Assembly: GCA_963693025.1 (NCBI GenBank)
Contig: OY843749.1
Span: 1-64,000 of the forward strand
Length of the DNA stretch: 64,000 bases
Reading direction: 5' to 3'
Source of the DNA: JAHRAW01 sp963693025
GTDB taxonomy: Bacteria; Pseudomonadota; Gammaproteobacteria; Arenicellales; Poriferihabitantaceae
Shown here: piece by piece, positions 1 to 8,968 of the stretch
How positions within the stretch are numbered: position 1 is the stretch's first letter
Layout: every line of letters starts with the position of its first letter
Notes under the pieces: model-generated
Seen by the model: only the letters and a program-made list of their open reading frames with translations
Databases searched by the model: none
Told to the model about the DNA's origin: nothing
Position numbers and translations under genes: made by a program

Positions 1-1
1 T

Positions 2-166
2 TTTCACAAGGTGATGGAAGCGCTCGGCGCGGCGAACAAAAACGACGACGGTGGCGACGGCGGCGGCGATTTGTATGCGATGTATCACGCGCTGCACAAA
101 AACGGCATCGTCGAAGAACACGAACTGCGCATCATCCGCGAGTGGCTAAAAATCGCCGCGCGCTGA
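2..166 (+). CDS. C-terminal end of an unrecognised protein (truncated by window edge)
   Basis: An open frame runs in from the window edge and stops at TGA 164-166, giving the last 54 residues of a protein. The visible part has a Gly/Asp-rich low-complexity stretch (about residues 14-23) followed by a helical-looking end that closes with EWLKIAAR. I do not recognise the family. It lies 114 bp upstream of the BKACE gene on the same strand and could belong to the same carnitine/acyl-CoA cluster, which is only a positional inference. Codon use resembles its neighbours. Confidence 0.5.
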   Translation, partial: FHKVMEALGAANKNDDGGDGGGDLYAMYHALHKNGIVEEHELRIIREWLKIAAR

Positions 167-280
167 GCGTCGCCACCCTCGCTGTGGCCGCCGCGCCACC
201 GCCTTGCATTGCGGCGCTCAGTTGGGCAGAATTCCCCCGCCACCCACCCCACACAACGCCAACGGAGGCGCAACAACCCA

Positions 281-1171
281 TTGAATTTCAACGCATTTAT
301 CACCTGCGCGCTGACCGGCTCCGGCAACACCGTCGGCAGGCATCCGGACATCCCGGTCACCCCCGAGCAAATCGCCGACGCGGCGATTGACGCGGCCACG
401 GCGGGCGCCGCCATCGTGCATGTGCATGTGCGCGACCCGCAGACCGGCGCGCCGTCGCGCGACCCGAAACTGTTCGCCGAAGTGGTGCATCGAATCCGCG
501 ACAGCGCCACCGACGTGGTCATCAACACCACCGCCGGCATGGGCGGCGACCTGGTGTTTGGCGCGGGCGAAAATCCGCTGCCACTCAACGCGAGCGGCAC
601 CGACCTCGCGGGACCATTGGAGCGCTTGGCGCATGTCGAAGAGTTGCTGCCGGAAATCTGCACGCTGGACTGCGGCACGATGAATTTTGCCGAGAGCGAC
701 TACGTGATGACGAACACCCCCGGCATGCTCAAAACGATGGCGCGGCGGGTGCAGGAACTGGGCGTGCGCCCCGAGTTGGAGGTGTTCGACAGCGGCCATC
801 TCGTGCTGGTCAAGGAGATGATTGCCGACGGCTTGCTGGACGACCCGCTCATGGTCCAGTTATGCATGGGCATCCCCTACGGCGCCCCCGACGACCCCGG
901 CACCCTGCTGGCGCTGGTCAACCAACTCCCCGCCGGCGCGGTCTTCTCGGCCTTCTCCATCGGCAGAAAACAACTCCCGTATGTGGCAATGGCAGTGCTA
1001 GCCGGCGGCAATGTCCGGGTCGGTCTGGAAGACAATTTATACTTGGAAAAAGGCGTATTCGCCAGCAACGCACAGTTGGTTGAACGCGCCGTCACAATCT
1101 TGTCGGCGCTCAACGTAACCCTAATGAAACCCGCCGAGGTGCGCGAAAAATTGGCGCTGAAGAAACGCTGA
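281..1171 (+). CDS. Beta-keto acid cleavage enzyme (BKACE, DUF849), probable 3-dehydrocarnitine cleavage enzyme
   Basis: This 296-residue protein has the DUF849/BKACE hallmarks: N-terminal ITCALTG, the zinc-binding HVHVRD motif (His47, His49), TTAGMGG and the C-terminal GGNVRVGLEDN signature. BKACE enzymes transfer the acyl part of a beta-keto acid to an acetyl-CoA-derived unit; the carnitine member (CdhC) converts 3-dehydrocarnitine plus acetyl-CoA to betainyl-CoA and acetoacetate. That substrate is inferred here from the carnitine dehydrogenase-thioesterase fusion at 3445. I chose the TTG at 281 because GGAGG lies 12 bases upstream (264-268) and family homology begins there; an in-frame TTG at 209 would add 24 low-complexity residues. 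A restriction-modification pair now separates it from the rest of the pathway. Confidence 0.88.
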   Translation: MNFNAFITCALTGSGNTVGRHPDIPVTPEQIADAAIDAATAGAAIVHVHVRDPQTGAPSRDPKLFAEVVHRIRDSATDVVINTTAGMGGDLVFGAGENPLPLNASGTDLAGPLERLAHVEELLPEICTLDCGTMNFAESDYVMTNTPGMLKTMARRVQELGVRPELEVFDSGHLVLVKEMIADGLLDDPLMVQLCMGIPYGAPDDPGTLLALVNQLPAGAVFSAFSIGRKQLPYVAMAVLAGGNVRVGLEDNLYLEKGVFASNAQLVERAVTILSALNVTLMKPAEVREKLALKKR

Positions 1172-1209
1172 ATAGACGTCTCGATAAATTTTGCTATCAT
1201 GTCGATTAA

Positions 1210-1941
1210 ATGAATACCAACCGAGCGCAAAGCGGACACGGCTATACAAGTACTCCCGCCATGGAGGACGAGTGTCTTGACGCCATTCGAGAATCCTACG
1301 CAGAGTATAATAAACACGGAGCCCGGAGCCGCAAGAAACTGCATCCATTGCATCAGTGGGTTGCGGATGTAATGAAAGATTTGCTGGGAGCAGAATACGA
1401 CATACAAAGTTTCAGAAAAGGCGGGGACGGGCATGAAAAGACAATTTCGGGGAAATATTACGAAAAAACAGTGGATGTTTCGATTAGCAAGGATGGTATA
1501 GATTTAGGGATTATAAGCATCAAATTCATCACTGCAAATTTCAAACAAAATGCCAACAATTACTTTGAGCATTTAATGGGAGAGACAGCAAATCTTCGCC
1601 GTAAAAATATCATTTTTGGGCATTTTATGGTGATTCCAAATAAAATTCCTTATTTGAAGAGAGATAAATCGATTAAGTATTACGAAGAACTCAGCACCAA
1701 ACATTTAAGAAAATATGTCTTGCTGGGGCAAGACGACAATTACCCGCATAGACCCGATGCGTTGGGAATCGCTGTAATATCCTTGCCACTTGATACTCTG
1801 GAAGATGTTAGTAAAATTGAATGGCAGGATGTTGAGTCAATGTCGGTGGACGGGGATGTGAAAAATGCTTTGAGCGCTCAATTTTCGATAACATCTTTTA
1901 TGCACAAGATGAAGCAACTCATAGAGAAACAGTCATGCTAG
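1210..1941 (+). CDS. Putative type II restriction endonuclease
   Basis: This 243-residue protein comes from a visibly AT-richer stretch than its neighbours. It overlaps the following DNA methyltransferase by 7 bp (ATG 1935, TAG 1939-1941), so the two are almost certainly translated together. I do not recognise a named endonuclease family. A degenerate PD-(D/E)XK-like arrangement is visible, with Asp89 in KTVDVSIS followed by a beta strand ending in IISIKF (Lys105), but the usual acidic residue two before Lys is Ser103. The restriction role is therefore inferred mainly from the pairing with the methylase. It starts 38 bp after the BKACE stop; TATCAT in that gap could be part of a -10 box. Confidence 0.6.
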   Translation: MNTNRAQSGHGYTSTPAMEDECLDAIRESYAEYNKHGARSRKKLHPLHQWVADVMKDLLGAEYDIQSFRKGGDGHEKTISGKYYEKTVDVSISKDGIDLGIISIKFITANFKQNANNYFEHLMGETANLRRKNIIFGHFMVIPNKIPYLKRDKSIKYYEELSTKHLRKYVLLGQDDNYPHRPDALGIAVISLPLDTLEDVSKIEWQDVESMSVDGDVKNALSAQFSITSFMHKMKQLIEKQSC

Positions 1942-3428
1942 GGAAAACCAAAGAATATGGCGTGATTTATACGCCGACCTGGATTGTCGACCTGATATTG
2001 GACAACACGCTGAACGACTACCAACCGACAATGAGGGTATGCGATCCATCTTGTGGCGATGGCGCATTTTTAATTCGTCTGGTGGAACGTATATGCGATA
2101 GTGTGCCGGCGAGAGATTGCCGTGTCGCTCTGGAAAACATTACTGGCATGGATATCGACAGCGAGGCACTGGTGCAATGCCGAGACCGGCTTAATAAAGC
2201 GTTAGTTGGCAAGGGGAAGCGCTTGCAAGTGAAATGGGATCTTCGCTGTATAGACAGCACCGACCGTACAGCACTAACAACGTATAAAAACCGTTTTGAC
2301 TATGTGGTGGGTAATCCGCCGTATGTGCGTATTCAGCATTTGGGCGAAGAGCGGCGGAAACGTTTACAAGCAGACTGGATGTTGGCGCAACACGGATCAA
2401 CTGACCTGTACATTGCTTTTTTTGAGATAGGTATATTTTTACTAAAACAAGGTGGCTGGCTAGGCTACATTACGCCGAATACATACACGAAGACAGCAGC
2501 GGGGCAAATTCTTCGGCGTTTTATTCTTGGTCAGCATGGAATTGCTTGCCTGATCGATTTTGGCGAACATCAGGTATTTAAATCAGCAACGACTTATTCG
2601 CTGATTACTGTTCTAACTAAGAACACCAGGCGGGAAAAATATGAATTACATCGCTTTGACGGAGAAGCGTTAACAAGCAAAGGATTTGTACCTGTTTCTC
2701 GTCTGCCATGGAGAGGAATATGGACACTGGAATCGGAAGAAACACTGCAACAGATAGAGAATTTACGCACACGGGGATGGCCGCTCGGAGAAATAGCCGA
2801 TATACATGTGGGCTTACAAACTTTGGCGGACGATGTGTTTATTTTGGAAAAGAAAAGCGAGAGGGGTGGATATGTGGTGGCTGTTGACAAACTTGGAAAC
2901 GATGTGCGTTTGGAAAGCGGTATTACGCGGGCAATAATAAAAGCCTCAGTGATGAAGAACGGTTGTGACCGGAAAGAACGAATAATTGTTTTCCCATACG
3001 AGAATGAAAAATTGATAAAGGAAGACCAGATGCAAACTAAATACCCCTGCGCTTACCAACATCTCAAAAAATACAAAAATGACTTGCTGAAAAGAGACAA
3101 AGGAAAACATGACCCAAATCGCTGGTATGCGTTCGGGCGTGAATTTGGTCTGACCACGACTTTTGGAGATAAATTAATTACATCGGGTATGAACAAACAT
3201 CCCAATTTCCAGAAGTGTCCTTCGGCTGAGTATACATTTTATGCGGGATACTGCGTAAAACCTCAGAAACATGTGGATGTGGATAAACTCCTGTCTGTTC
3301 TTAATTCTGATGAGATGGATTTTTATATCCGGCATACGAGCCGAGATTACCAAAATGGTTGGAAGTCGTATGCTAAAAGTTTTATACAAAATTTTGGAAT
3401 TCCTTCGCACATAATAGACGGACTATAA
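1935..3428 (+). CDS. N6-adenine DNA methyltransferase (Eco57I/TaqI-like class)
   Basis: This 497-residue protein has SAM-binding motif I CDPSCGDGAFL (about residues 36-46) and catalytic motif IV NPPYVR (about residue 127), which place it among the N6-adenine methylases. The C-terminal half looks like the target-recognition region of the M.TaqI/Eco57I type. It overlaps the putative endonuclease upstream by 7 bp and would protect the host from it. The pair is AT-richer than the metabolic genes on both sides and ends 16 bp before the carnitine dehydrogenase gene, which suggests recent insertion into a catabolic operon. It could instead be an orphan methylase with an unrelated partner, but the overlap argues against that. 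Confidence 0.88.
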   Translation: MLGKTKEYGVIYTPTWIVDLILDNTLNDYQPTMRVCDPSCGDGAFLIRLVERICDSVPARDCRVALENITGMDIDSEALVQCRDRLNKALVGKGKRLQVKWDLRCIDSTDRTALTTYKNRFDYVVGNPPYVRIQHLGEERRKRLQADWMLAQHGSTDLYIAFFEIGIFLLKQGGWLGYITPNTYTKTAAGQILRRFILGQHGIACLIDFGEHQVFKSATTYSLITVLTKNTRREKYELHRFDGEALTSKGFVPVSRLPWRGIWTLESEETLQQIENLRTRGWPLGEIADIHVGLQTLADDVFILEKKSERGGYVVAVDKLGNDVRLESGITRAIIKASVMKNGCDRKERIIVFPYENEKLIKEDQMQTKYPCAYQHLKKYKNDLLKRDKGKHDPNRWYAFGREFGLTTTFGDKLITSGMNKHPNFQKCPSAEYTFYAGYCVKPQKHVDVDKLLSVLNSDEMDFYIRHTSRDYQNGWKSYAKSFIQNFGIPSHIIDGL

Positions 3429-3444
3429 GTTTTGATGTGACACG

Positions 3445-4950
3445 ATGAAAAAAATAAAAAACGCCGCCTTACTAGGCGCCGGCGTAATCGGCGCAGGATG
3501 GGCTGCGCGGTTGCTCATCAACGGCGTCGATGTAACCGTCTACGACCCCTCCAAGCAAGTGGAAACACGCCTCAACCGCGTCGTCGACAACGCCTTGCGC
3601 GCCTACCGCAAAATGACGCTGGCGCCGGTTGGGCGCAAGGGGCGGTTGGTGTTTGCCGGCTCCGTGACCGAGGCGGTCGCCGGCGCCGACTTCGTGCAGG
3701 AAAGCGGACCCGAGCGGCTTGAGGTTAAGCGGGCGTTGATTGCGGAGGCGTGCGACAACACCGACGCCGGCGTGGTGGTGGCGTCGTCCACTTCCGGGTT
3801 GTTGCCGAGCGACATGCAGAGCGGCGCGCGCTTTCCCGAGCGCGTGCTCGTGGGGCATCCGTTCAATCCGGTCTATCTGATGCCGCTGGTGGAAATTGTC
3901 GGCGGGCGGCAAACCGGCGACGCCGCCCGGCGGACGGCGGCGGATTTTTACCGGCGTATCGGCATGCACCCGCTTCAAGTTCGCAAAGAAATAGACGCGT
4001 TTCTCGCCGACCGCCTGATGGAAGCGCTGTGGCGCGAAGCGCTGCATCTGGTCAACGACGGGGTCGCCACCACCGGCGAAATCGACCAGGCGCTCTGCTA
4101 TGGTCCGGGCTTGCGCTGGGCGTTTATGGGCTCGTTTATGACCTATCGCGTGGCGGGCGGGGAGGGCGGTTTTCGCCATTTTATGGAGCAGTTTGCTCCC
4201 AGCCTGAAATGGCCCTGGACGCGCTTCGACGGACCCGACCTCAGCGAGGCGTTGCTCGACCGGCTGTGCGCGCAGTCCGACCAACAAGCCGGCGGGAAGA
4301 GCATCGACGAACTGGAAAGACTGCGGGACGACTGCTTGGTGTCGGTAATGCAAGGACTGCGCGCCAACGACTACGCCGCCGGCAAGGTGTTGCGGCGTTA
4401 CGAGGAGACGCTGTATGAAGCCGACCACCGCGAGACGATGGCGGACGAAACGAGTGCAGATGACTTGAGCAGACCGCTCACCCTGCACCGCGACACGGTG
4501 GCGCCGGAATGGGTTGACTACAACGGCCACATGACCGAGAGCCGCTACCTGCAAGCATTCGGCGACGCCTCCGATGCGCTGTTCCGTTATATCGGCGTGG
4601 ACGCCGACTATCACGCGGGCGGCCACAGTTACTACACCGTGGAGACCCACCTCAACTTCCTGCGCGAAGTGAACGTGGATGCGCCGTTCACCATCAGCAC
4701 GCAGTTGCTCGGCGGCGACGCCAAACGCATCCACTTGTTTCACAGCATGCACGCCGGCAACAACGGCAACGAACAACTCGCCACCGCCGAGCAAATGTTG
4801 TTGCACGTCAACACCATTGAAGCGCGCGCCTGCGCCGCCGAACCCGAAGTTTTTGCGCGGCTGAAGCGCATCCTAACGGCGCACGCGAGCCTGCCCCAAC
4901 CGGAGCAAGCCGGGCGCTCGGTTCAACTCGGCAAACAGCGAAGCGCATGA
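3445..4950 (+). CDS. L-carnitine dehydrogenase fused to a hot-dog thioesterase
   Basis: This 501-residue fusion has two parts. Residues about 1-320 are a 3-hydroxyacyl-CoA-dehydrogenase-type NAD enzyme, with the Rossmann motif LLGAGVIGAGW at the N-terminus and the family segment HPFNPVYLMPLVEIVGG. Residues about 345-480 are a hot-dog thioesterase domain with VDYNGHM. In the carnitine pathway CdhA oxidises L-carnitine to 3-dehydrocarnitine and CdhB hydrolyses betainyl-CoA to glycine betaine, so this protein would supply the steps before and after the BKACE enzyme encoded at 281. The stop overlaps the start of the next SDR gene by 4 bp (ATGA). Fused carnitine dehydrogenase-thioesterases are known in other proteobacteria. 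The ATG at 3445 has only a weak ribosome-binding site. Confidence 0.87.
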   Translation: MKKIKNAALLGAGVIGAGWAARLLINGVDVTVYDPSKQVETRLNRVVDNALRAYRKMTLAPVGRKGRLVFAGSVTEAVAGADFVQESGPERLEVKRALIAEACDNTDAGVVVASSTSGLLPSDMQSGARFPERVLVGHPFNPVYLMPLVEIVGGRQTGDAARRTAADFYRRIGMHPLQVRKEIDAFLADRLMEALWREALHLVNDGVATTGEIDQALCYGPGLRWAFMGSFMTYRVAGGEGGFRHFMEQFAPSLKWPWTRFDGPDLSEALLDRLCAQSDQQAGGKSIDELERLRDDCLVSVMQGLRANDYAAGKVLRRYEETLYEADHRETMADETSADDLSRPLTLHRDTVAPEWVDYNGHMTESRYLQAFGDASDALFRYIGVDADYHAGGHSYYTVETHLNFLREVNVDAPFTISTQLLGGDAKRIHLFHSMHAGNNGNEQLATAEQMLLHVNTIEARACAAEPEVFARLKRILTAHASLPQPEQAGRSVQLGKQRSA

Positions 4951-5741
4951 CCGCCGCGCCGACTTTTGCGCAACAAAACGTCTTGGTGACCGCCGGCGCG
5001 GGCGGCATCGGCGAAGCCATCGCCACCGCTTTCGCCGCCGCCGGCGCGCGCGTGCACGTGGTTGACATCGATGAAAGCGCGGTCGCCAAGTTGAACGCCG
5101 ACCATCCCGCCATCCACACCAGCGTCGCCGATGTGGCGGTGGAAGCCGAGGTTGCGCGCGTCTTCGAGCAACACAACGCGCGCTTTGACGGGCTGGCGGC
5201 GCTGGTGAACTGCGCCGGCATCGCGGGTCCCACCGCATTGCTGGAAGATATCAAACCAGCCGACTGGCGGCGCTGCGTCGCGGTCAACCTGGATGCAACC
5301 TACCTGTGCTGCCGCCAAGCGATTCCGCTGATGCGCGAAGCCGGCGAAGGCGTCATCATCAACATTTCATCGACCGCCGGCTGGCATGGCTACGCGCTAC
5401 GCACGCCCTATGTGGCTGCCAAGTGGGGGGTCATCGGGCTGACCAAAACCCTCGCGATGGAACTCGGACCCGCCGGCATCCGCGCCAACGTCATCTGCCC
5501 CGGCAGCATCGACGGCGAGCGCATGAACCGCGTCATCGCCGCCGAAGCGTCGCGCAAACGGATGAGCGAAGCGCAAGTTCGGCAACGCTACACCGGCGGC
5601 GTGTCGCTGCGCACCTTCATCAACGCCGGAGACATTGCCGACGCGGCGTTGTTTCTGGCATCAACCGCGGCGTCCAAAATCACCGGGCAAGTGCTCAACG
5701 TGGATGGCCACCTCGAAAACGTCGGCAGCCTCGACCAGTAA
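4947..5741 (+). CDS. Short-chain dehydrogenase/reductase (SDR)
   Basis: This 264-residue classical SDR has the coenzyme motif TAGAGGIGEAIA near the N-terminus, the structural segment LVNCAGIAG, a Ser in NISSTAG and the catalytic Tyr-x-x-x-Lys in YVAAKWG, followed by the usual IRANVICPG. An Asp (VVDIDE) at the end of the second beta strand suggests preference for NAD over NADP. Its start overlaps the carnitine dehydrogenase stop by 4 bp, so it belongs to that operon. The substrate cannot be read from the sequence; a hydroxyacid or alcohol produced during carnitine or betaine breakdown is plausible. Confidence 0.85.
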   Translation: MTAAPTFAQQNVLVTAGAGGIGEAIATAFAAAGARVHVVDIDESAVAKLNADHPAIHTSVADVAVEAEVARVFEQHNARFDGLAALVNCAGIAGPTALLEDIKPADWRRCVAVNLDATYLCCRQAIPLMREAGEGVIINISSTAGWHGYALRTPYVAAKWGVIGLTKTLAMELGPAGIRANVICPGSIDGERMNRVIAAEASRKRMSEAQVRQRYTGGVSLRTFINAGDIADAALFLASTAASKITGQVLNVDGHLENVGSLDQ

Positions 5742-5833
5742 CGCCGCCGCCTGCCGATGACTCGATGCGTGTTTTCTGTTATAGTCGTTCGCCCTGTCGT
5801 TAGCCGCCGAGTGTAAGCCGCCGGGTGTAAGCA

Positions 5834-7006
5834 ATGAACTTTGACCTGAGCGAAGAGCAGCGGATGTTGGTGGACAGCGCGCGGCGTTTTGTCTTTGAGG
5901 AGTTGTATCCGCATGAGCGCGAAGTGGAAAAAAACGATGCGCTGCCCGACGGCTTGCGCCGGCAAATCATCGCGCGCGCGAAGCAAGCCGGTTTGTATGC
6001 CGCCAATATGCCGCAGGAACTCGGCGGCGGCGGGCTGGATGCGCTCTCAATGTGCCTGCTCGACCGCGAACTCGGGCGCGCGAGTATGGCGTTGCAATAC
6101 ACCGTCGGACGCCCCAGCAACATCCTGCAAGCGTGCGTCGGCGAGCAGCGCGAAAAATATCTCTATCCGTGCATCCGCGGCGAAAAGGTGGACTGCCTCG
6201 CCATGACCGAGCCGGGCGCCGGCTCCGACATTCGCTCGATGACTTGCACCGCGGAAGCGGACACGACCGGCGGCGGCGGGTTTCGCATCAACGGCAGCAA
6301 GCACTTCATCAGCCACGCCGACGTCGCCGACTTCGTCATCCTGTTCGCCGCCACCGGCACGCAGGACACGCCGCGCGGCGCGCGCAAAAAAATCACCGCG
6401 TTTTTGGTGGACAAGGGCGCGCCGGGGTTCGACATACGCGCGGGATACGACAGCGTCTCGCACCGCGGATACCACAACTTCATTCTGGAGTTCACCGATT
6501 GCAAGGTGGCGGCGGGGCAGGTGCTGGGCGAAATAGACCGCGGCTTTGAGGTCGCCAACAGTTGGCTCGGCAACACCCGCTTGCAGGTCGCCGCGATTTG
6601 TCTGGGGCGCTGCGACCGGGCGTATGAACTGGCGTGCGAGTATGCCGCCACGCGCAAGCAATTCAATCAGACCATCGGCAAATTTCAAGGCGTCGGTTTC
6701 AAACTCGCGGATATGGAAATCGCGCGGCGCTCCGCCGAATTGTTGACCTACCAAGCGGCATACCGCGAAGACCACGGCGGCATGAGCGACAGGGACGCGG
6801 CGATGGCGAAACTGGCGGCGAGCGAGGCGCTCGCGTTCATCGCCGACGAGGCGCTGCAAATTCACGGCGGCATGGGGCTGATGTCCGACCTGCCGTTGGA
6901 GCGCATCTGGCGGGATGCGCGCGTGGAAAGAATCTGGGAGGGCAGCAGCGAAATCCAGCGCCTCATCATCTCGCGCGCCATCCTGCGACCGCTGGAAGAC
7001 CGCTGA
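5834..7006 (+). CDS. Acyl-CoA dehydrogenase
   Basis: This 390-residue flavoprotein is of normal length for the family. It has the FAD/substrate signatures AMTEPGAGSD (middle domain) and QIHGGMGLMSD (C-terminal helical domain), with the usual RIWEGSSEIQR end segment. The enzyme would oxidise an acyl-CoA to the 2-enoyl-CoA, passing electrons to ETF. It follows the SDR gene after 92 bp, so it may have its own promoter; TATAGT at about 5780 is a possible -10 box. Proximity to the carnitine genes makes gamma-butyrobetainyl-CoA or a short branched acyl-CoA possible substrates, but the sequence does not decide. Confidence 0.9.
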   Translation: MNFDLSEEQRMLVDSARRFVFEELYPHEREVEKNDALPDGLRRQIIARAKQAGLYAANMPQELGGGGLDALSMCLLDRELGRASMALQYTVGRPSNILQACVGEQREKYLYPCIRGEKVDCLAMTEPGAGSDIRSMTCTAEADTTGGGGFRINGSKHFISHADVADFVILFAATGTQDTPRGARKKITAFLVDKGAPGFDIRAGYDSVSHRGYHNFILEFTDCKVAAGQVLGEIDRGFEVANSWLGNTRLQVAAICLGRCDRAYELACEYAATRKQFNQTIGKFQGVGFKLADMEIARRSAELLTYQAAYREDHGGMSDRDAAMAKLAASEALAFIADEALQIHGGMGLMSDLPLERIWRDARVERIWEGSSEIQRLIISRAILRPLEDR

Positions 7007-7019
7007 TGACGGCTTTCGG

Positions 7020-7907
7020 ATGAGCGAGCGAAAACCCGATTTCTTTGTGCTCGGCGCGCCCAAGTGCGCGACCACCTCGTTGTATGAATGGTTGAAATCA
7101 CACCCGCAAATTTTTGTCGCGAAAAAAGAGATGCACTTCTTCAACACCGACCACACCGACCGTGAAGTCACCCGTTTGCAAGATTACCGCGCGTTGTTTG
7201 CGGGCGCGTCCGAGCGCCACATCGCGGTCGGGGAAGTCGCGGTGATGTATCTGTATTCCGAAGCGGCGGTCGCCAACATTCTGCGCGACAACGCCGAGGC
7301 GGTCTTCATCGTGATGCTGCGAAACCCGATTGACATGGCGTATTCCTGGCACAGTCAAGTCTGCTTCACGGGGCGCGAGCGCGTCAAAGATTTTGCGAAA
7401 GCGTGGAATTTGCAAGCCGAGCGCAAGGCGAGCCGGTGCGCGGCGGGCGAGACTGGGCGCGCCGATGTCAACAAACTGTTTTATGGCGAGGTGTGTTGCT
7501 TAGGGGCGCAGTTGCAGCGGCTCTATCAACAGGTTGCGCGCGAGCGCGTGCATGTCATCGTCTATGACGACCTCAACGCCAACCCGCGCGCGGTTTATCG
7601 CGCCGTGCTGAATTTTTTAGGCGTGCCGGACGACCACAAGCAGACTTTTGAAGCGCACAATCGCGCCAAGGTTCATTATGCGGAGTGGCTATACCGCCTG
7701 CTGCCGCGGATGGCACGCCTGAAAACGCGCTTGCGAATCCGCCGGAATTTCGGCATTCAGACTTGGATTGCGAACAACAACCGGCGGGAAAAACCGCGCC
7801 CGCCGCTGTCGCCGCAAATGAAGCGCGCGCTGGCGCGCCATTTCGCCGAGGACATTCGCCTGCTGGAGCGCCTGCTGGGGCGCGACTTGACGCATTGGAG
7901 CGCTTGA
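7020..7907 (+). CDS. PAPS-dependent sulfotransferase
   Basis: This 295-residue protein starts at ATG 7020, where homology begins with DFFVLGAPKCATTSLYEWL. That is the 5'-phosphosulfate-binding loop of the heparan-sulfate/deacetylase-type sulfotransferases. The 3'-phosphate site is VIMLRNPIDMAYSWH-like (residues about 98-112). It would transfer sulfate from PAPS to a sugar or lipid hydroxyl in the cytoplasm. The gene lies 13 bp after the acyl-CoA dehydrogenase and its stop overlaps the next glycosyltransferase start (TGATG at 7905-7909), so it opens the glycan island. The product is probably a sulfated surface polysaccharide. An in-frame upstream start at 6915 would lie inside the acyl-CoA dehydrogenase gene and is unlikely. 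Confidence 0.88.
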   Translation: MSERKPDFFVLGAPKCATTSLYEWLKSHPQIFVAKKEMHFFNTDHTDREVTRLQDYRALFAGASERHIAVGEVAVMYLYSEAAVANILRDNAEAVFIVMLRNPIDMAYSWHSQVCFTGRERVKDFAKAWNLQAERKASRCAAGETGRADVNKLFYGEVCCLGAQLQRLYQQVARERVHVIVYDDLNANPRAVYRAVLNFLGVPDDHKQTFEAHNRAKVHYAEWLYRLLPRMARLKTRLRIRRNFGIQTWIANNNRREKPRPPLSPQMKRALARHFAEDIRLLERLLGRDLTHWSA

Positions 7908-8968
7908 TGCCGTCGGTGGCGGAGGCGGAGGGGGAGGCGGGGCTGGTCAGCGTCATCGTGCCGACCCACAACCGCGCGCGCTTGTTGCAACAGGCGCTCG
8001 CCGGCGTCATCGCCCAGCGCCATCCGTCAATCGAAATCATCGTCGTCGCCAACGGCTGCGTCGACCACACCGCCAGCGTCGTGCACGAAGCGCAATCCGC
8101 CCGCCGCCCGACCGGGGCGGTGGCGACGCGGGACGAAGCGCCGCTTCCGCCGGTCGCCGTCACCTACCTTGAGTTTGCGGAAACGCTGGGCGGCGGCGGC
8201 GCGCGCAATGCCGGCATGGAGGCGGCGCGCGGCGAATATGTCGCGTTTTTGGACGACGACGACCTCTGGCATCCCGCCAAACTGACGACGCAAATTCGCT
8301 TGTTGAACCGCCACCGCTGCGCCGTCATCGGCACGGATTTTTTTTATCTCTATGGCGACAACCGCCGCCGACCCGCCGGCACTGTGCGCACGCGCGGGAG
8401 CGATTCAAACGGCGCCGAACTCAGCCTGCAAGACCTGTCGTGCGAAAACAAACTCGGCGGCTTTTCATTGTGCCTGACTAAAAAATCACACCTTGGTCAA
8501 TGCCGCATCGACGAGGGGTTGGATGCGTTGCAAGACTGGGACTTGTGGTTGAAAATTCTCACCACCACGGGCTTGCCGGCGCGCATCAGCCCGTCCCGCC
8601 ACGCGTATTACCGCATCGACGGCGCCCGCATCTCAAGCCATTACCAACGAGTCGCCGGCGCGCAACAACGCTTTTTGCGCGCGTGGCAAGACGCGTTTGA
8701 TGCGCCGAGCGCGGACTATCACAAGATGCGAGCAGTTTGCTTTCAACTCAAAGCCAAAGCGCAAGACGGCAAACGTTTTTTCGCCTTCTGGTCCGTCGCT
8801 TATTCCGCCGTCATCAACTCGGCGTGGGTCGTCAAGACGATTTTCCGCAGCCGCGAAAAGCGCGGCATCAAACGCTACATTCACTACCTGCTGCTGCCCG
8901 TGCTGAACATCGACGCCGTGCGCGTGCGCCTTTGGAAGTGGCGGAAGTGGCGAAAAAAATGCGGCTAG
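7907..8968 (+). CDS. Family 2 glycosyltransferase
   Basis: This 353-residue GT-A-fold glycosyltransferase has the N-terminal VSVIVPTHNRA strand and loop, GGGGARNAGM and the nucleotide-sugar/metal motif FLDDDDLWHP. It would add one sugar to a glycan precursor at the inner membrane. I took the ATG at 7907, which overlaps the sulfotransferase stop by one base; the open frame itself continues upstream inside the sulfotransferase gene. A compressed stretch between the first beta strands (residues about 55-80) is Ala/Arg/Pro-rich and looks like a family-atypical insertion. No transmembrane segment is evident. Confidence 0.87.
   Translation: MPSVAEAEGEAGLVSVIVPTHNRARLLQQALAGVIAQRHPSIEIIVVANGCVDHTASVVHEAQSARRPTGAVATRDEAPLPPVAVTYLEFAETLGGGGARNAGMEAARGEYVAFLDDDDLWHPAKLTTQIRLLNRHRCAVIGTDFFYLYGDNRRRPAGTVRTRGSDSNGAELSLQDLSCENKLGGFSLCLTKKSHLGQCRIDEGLDALQDWDLWLKILTTTGLPARISPSRHAYYRIDGARISSHYQRVAGAQQRFLRAWQDAFDAPSADYHKMRAVCFQLKAKAQDGKRFFAFWSVAYSAVINSAWVVKTIFRSREKRGIKRYIHYLLLPVLNIDAVRVRLWKWRKWRKKCG

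Noticed and set aside
3472..4806. 444-codon open frame antisense to the carnitine dehydrogenase fusion
   Set aside because: No recognisable domain, while the plus strand has clear catalytic motifs; long antisense frames are common in GC-rich DNA.
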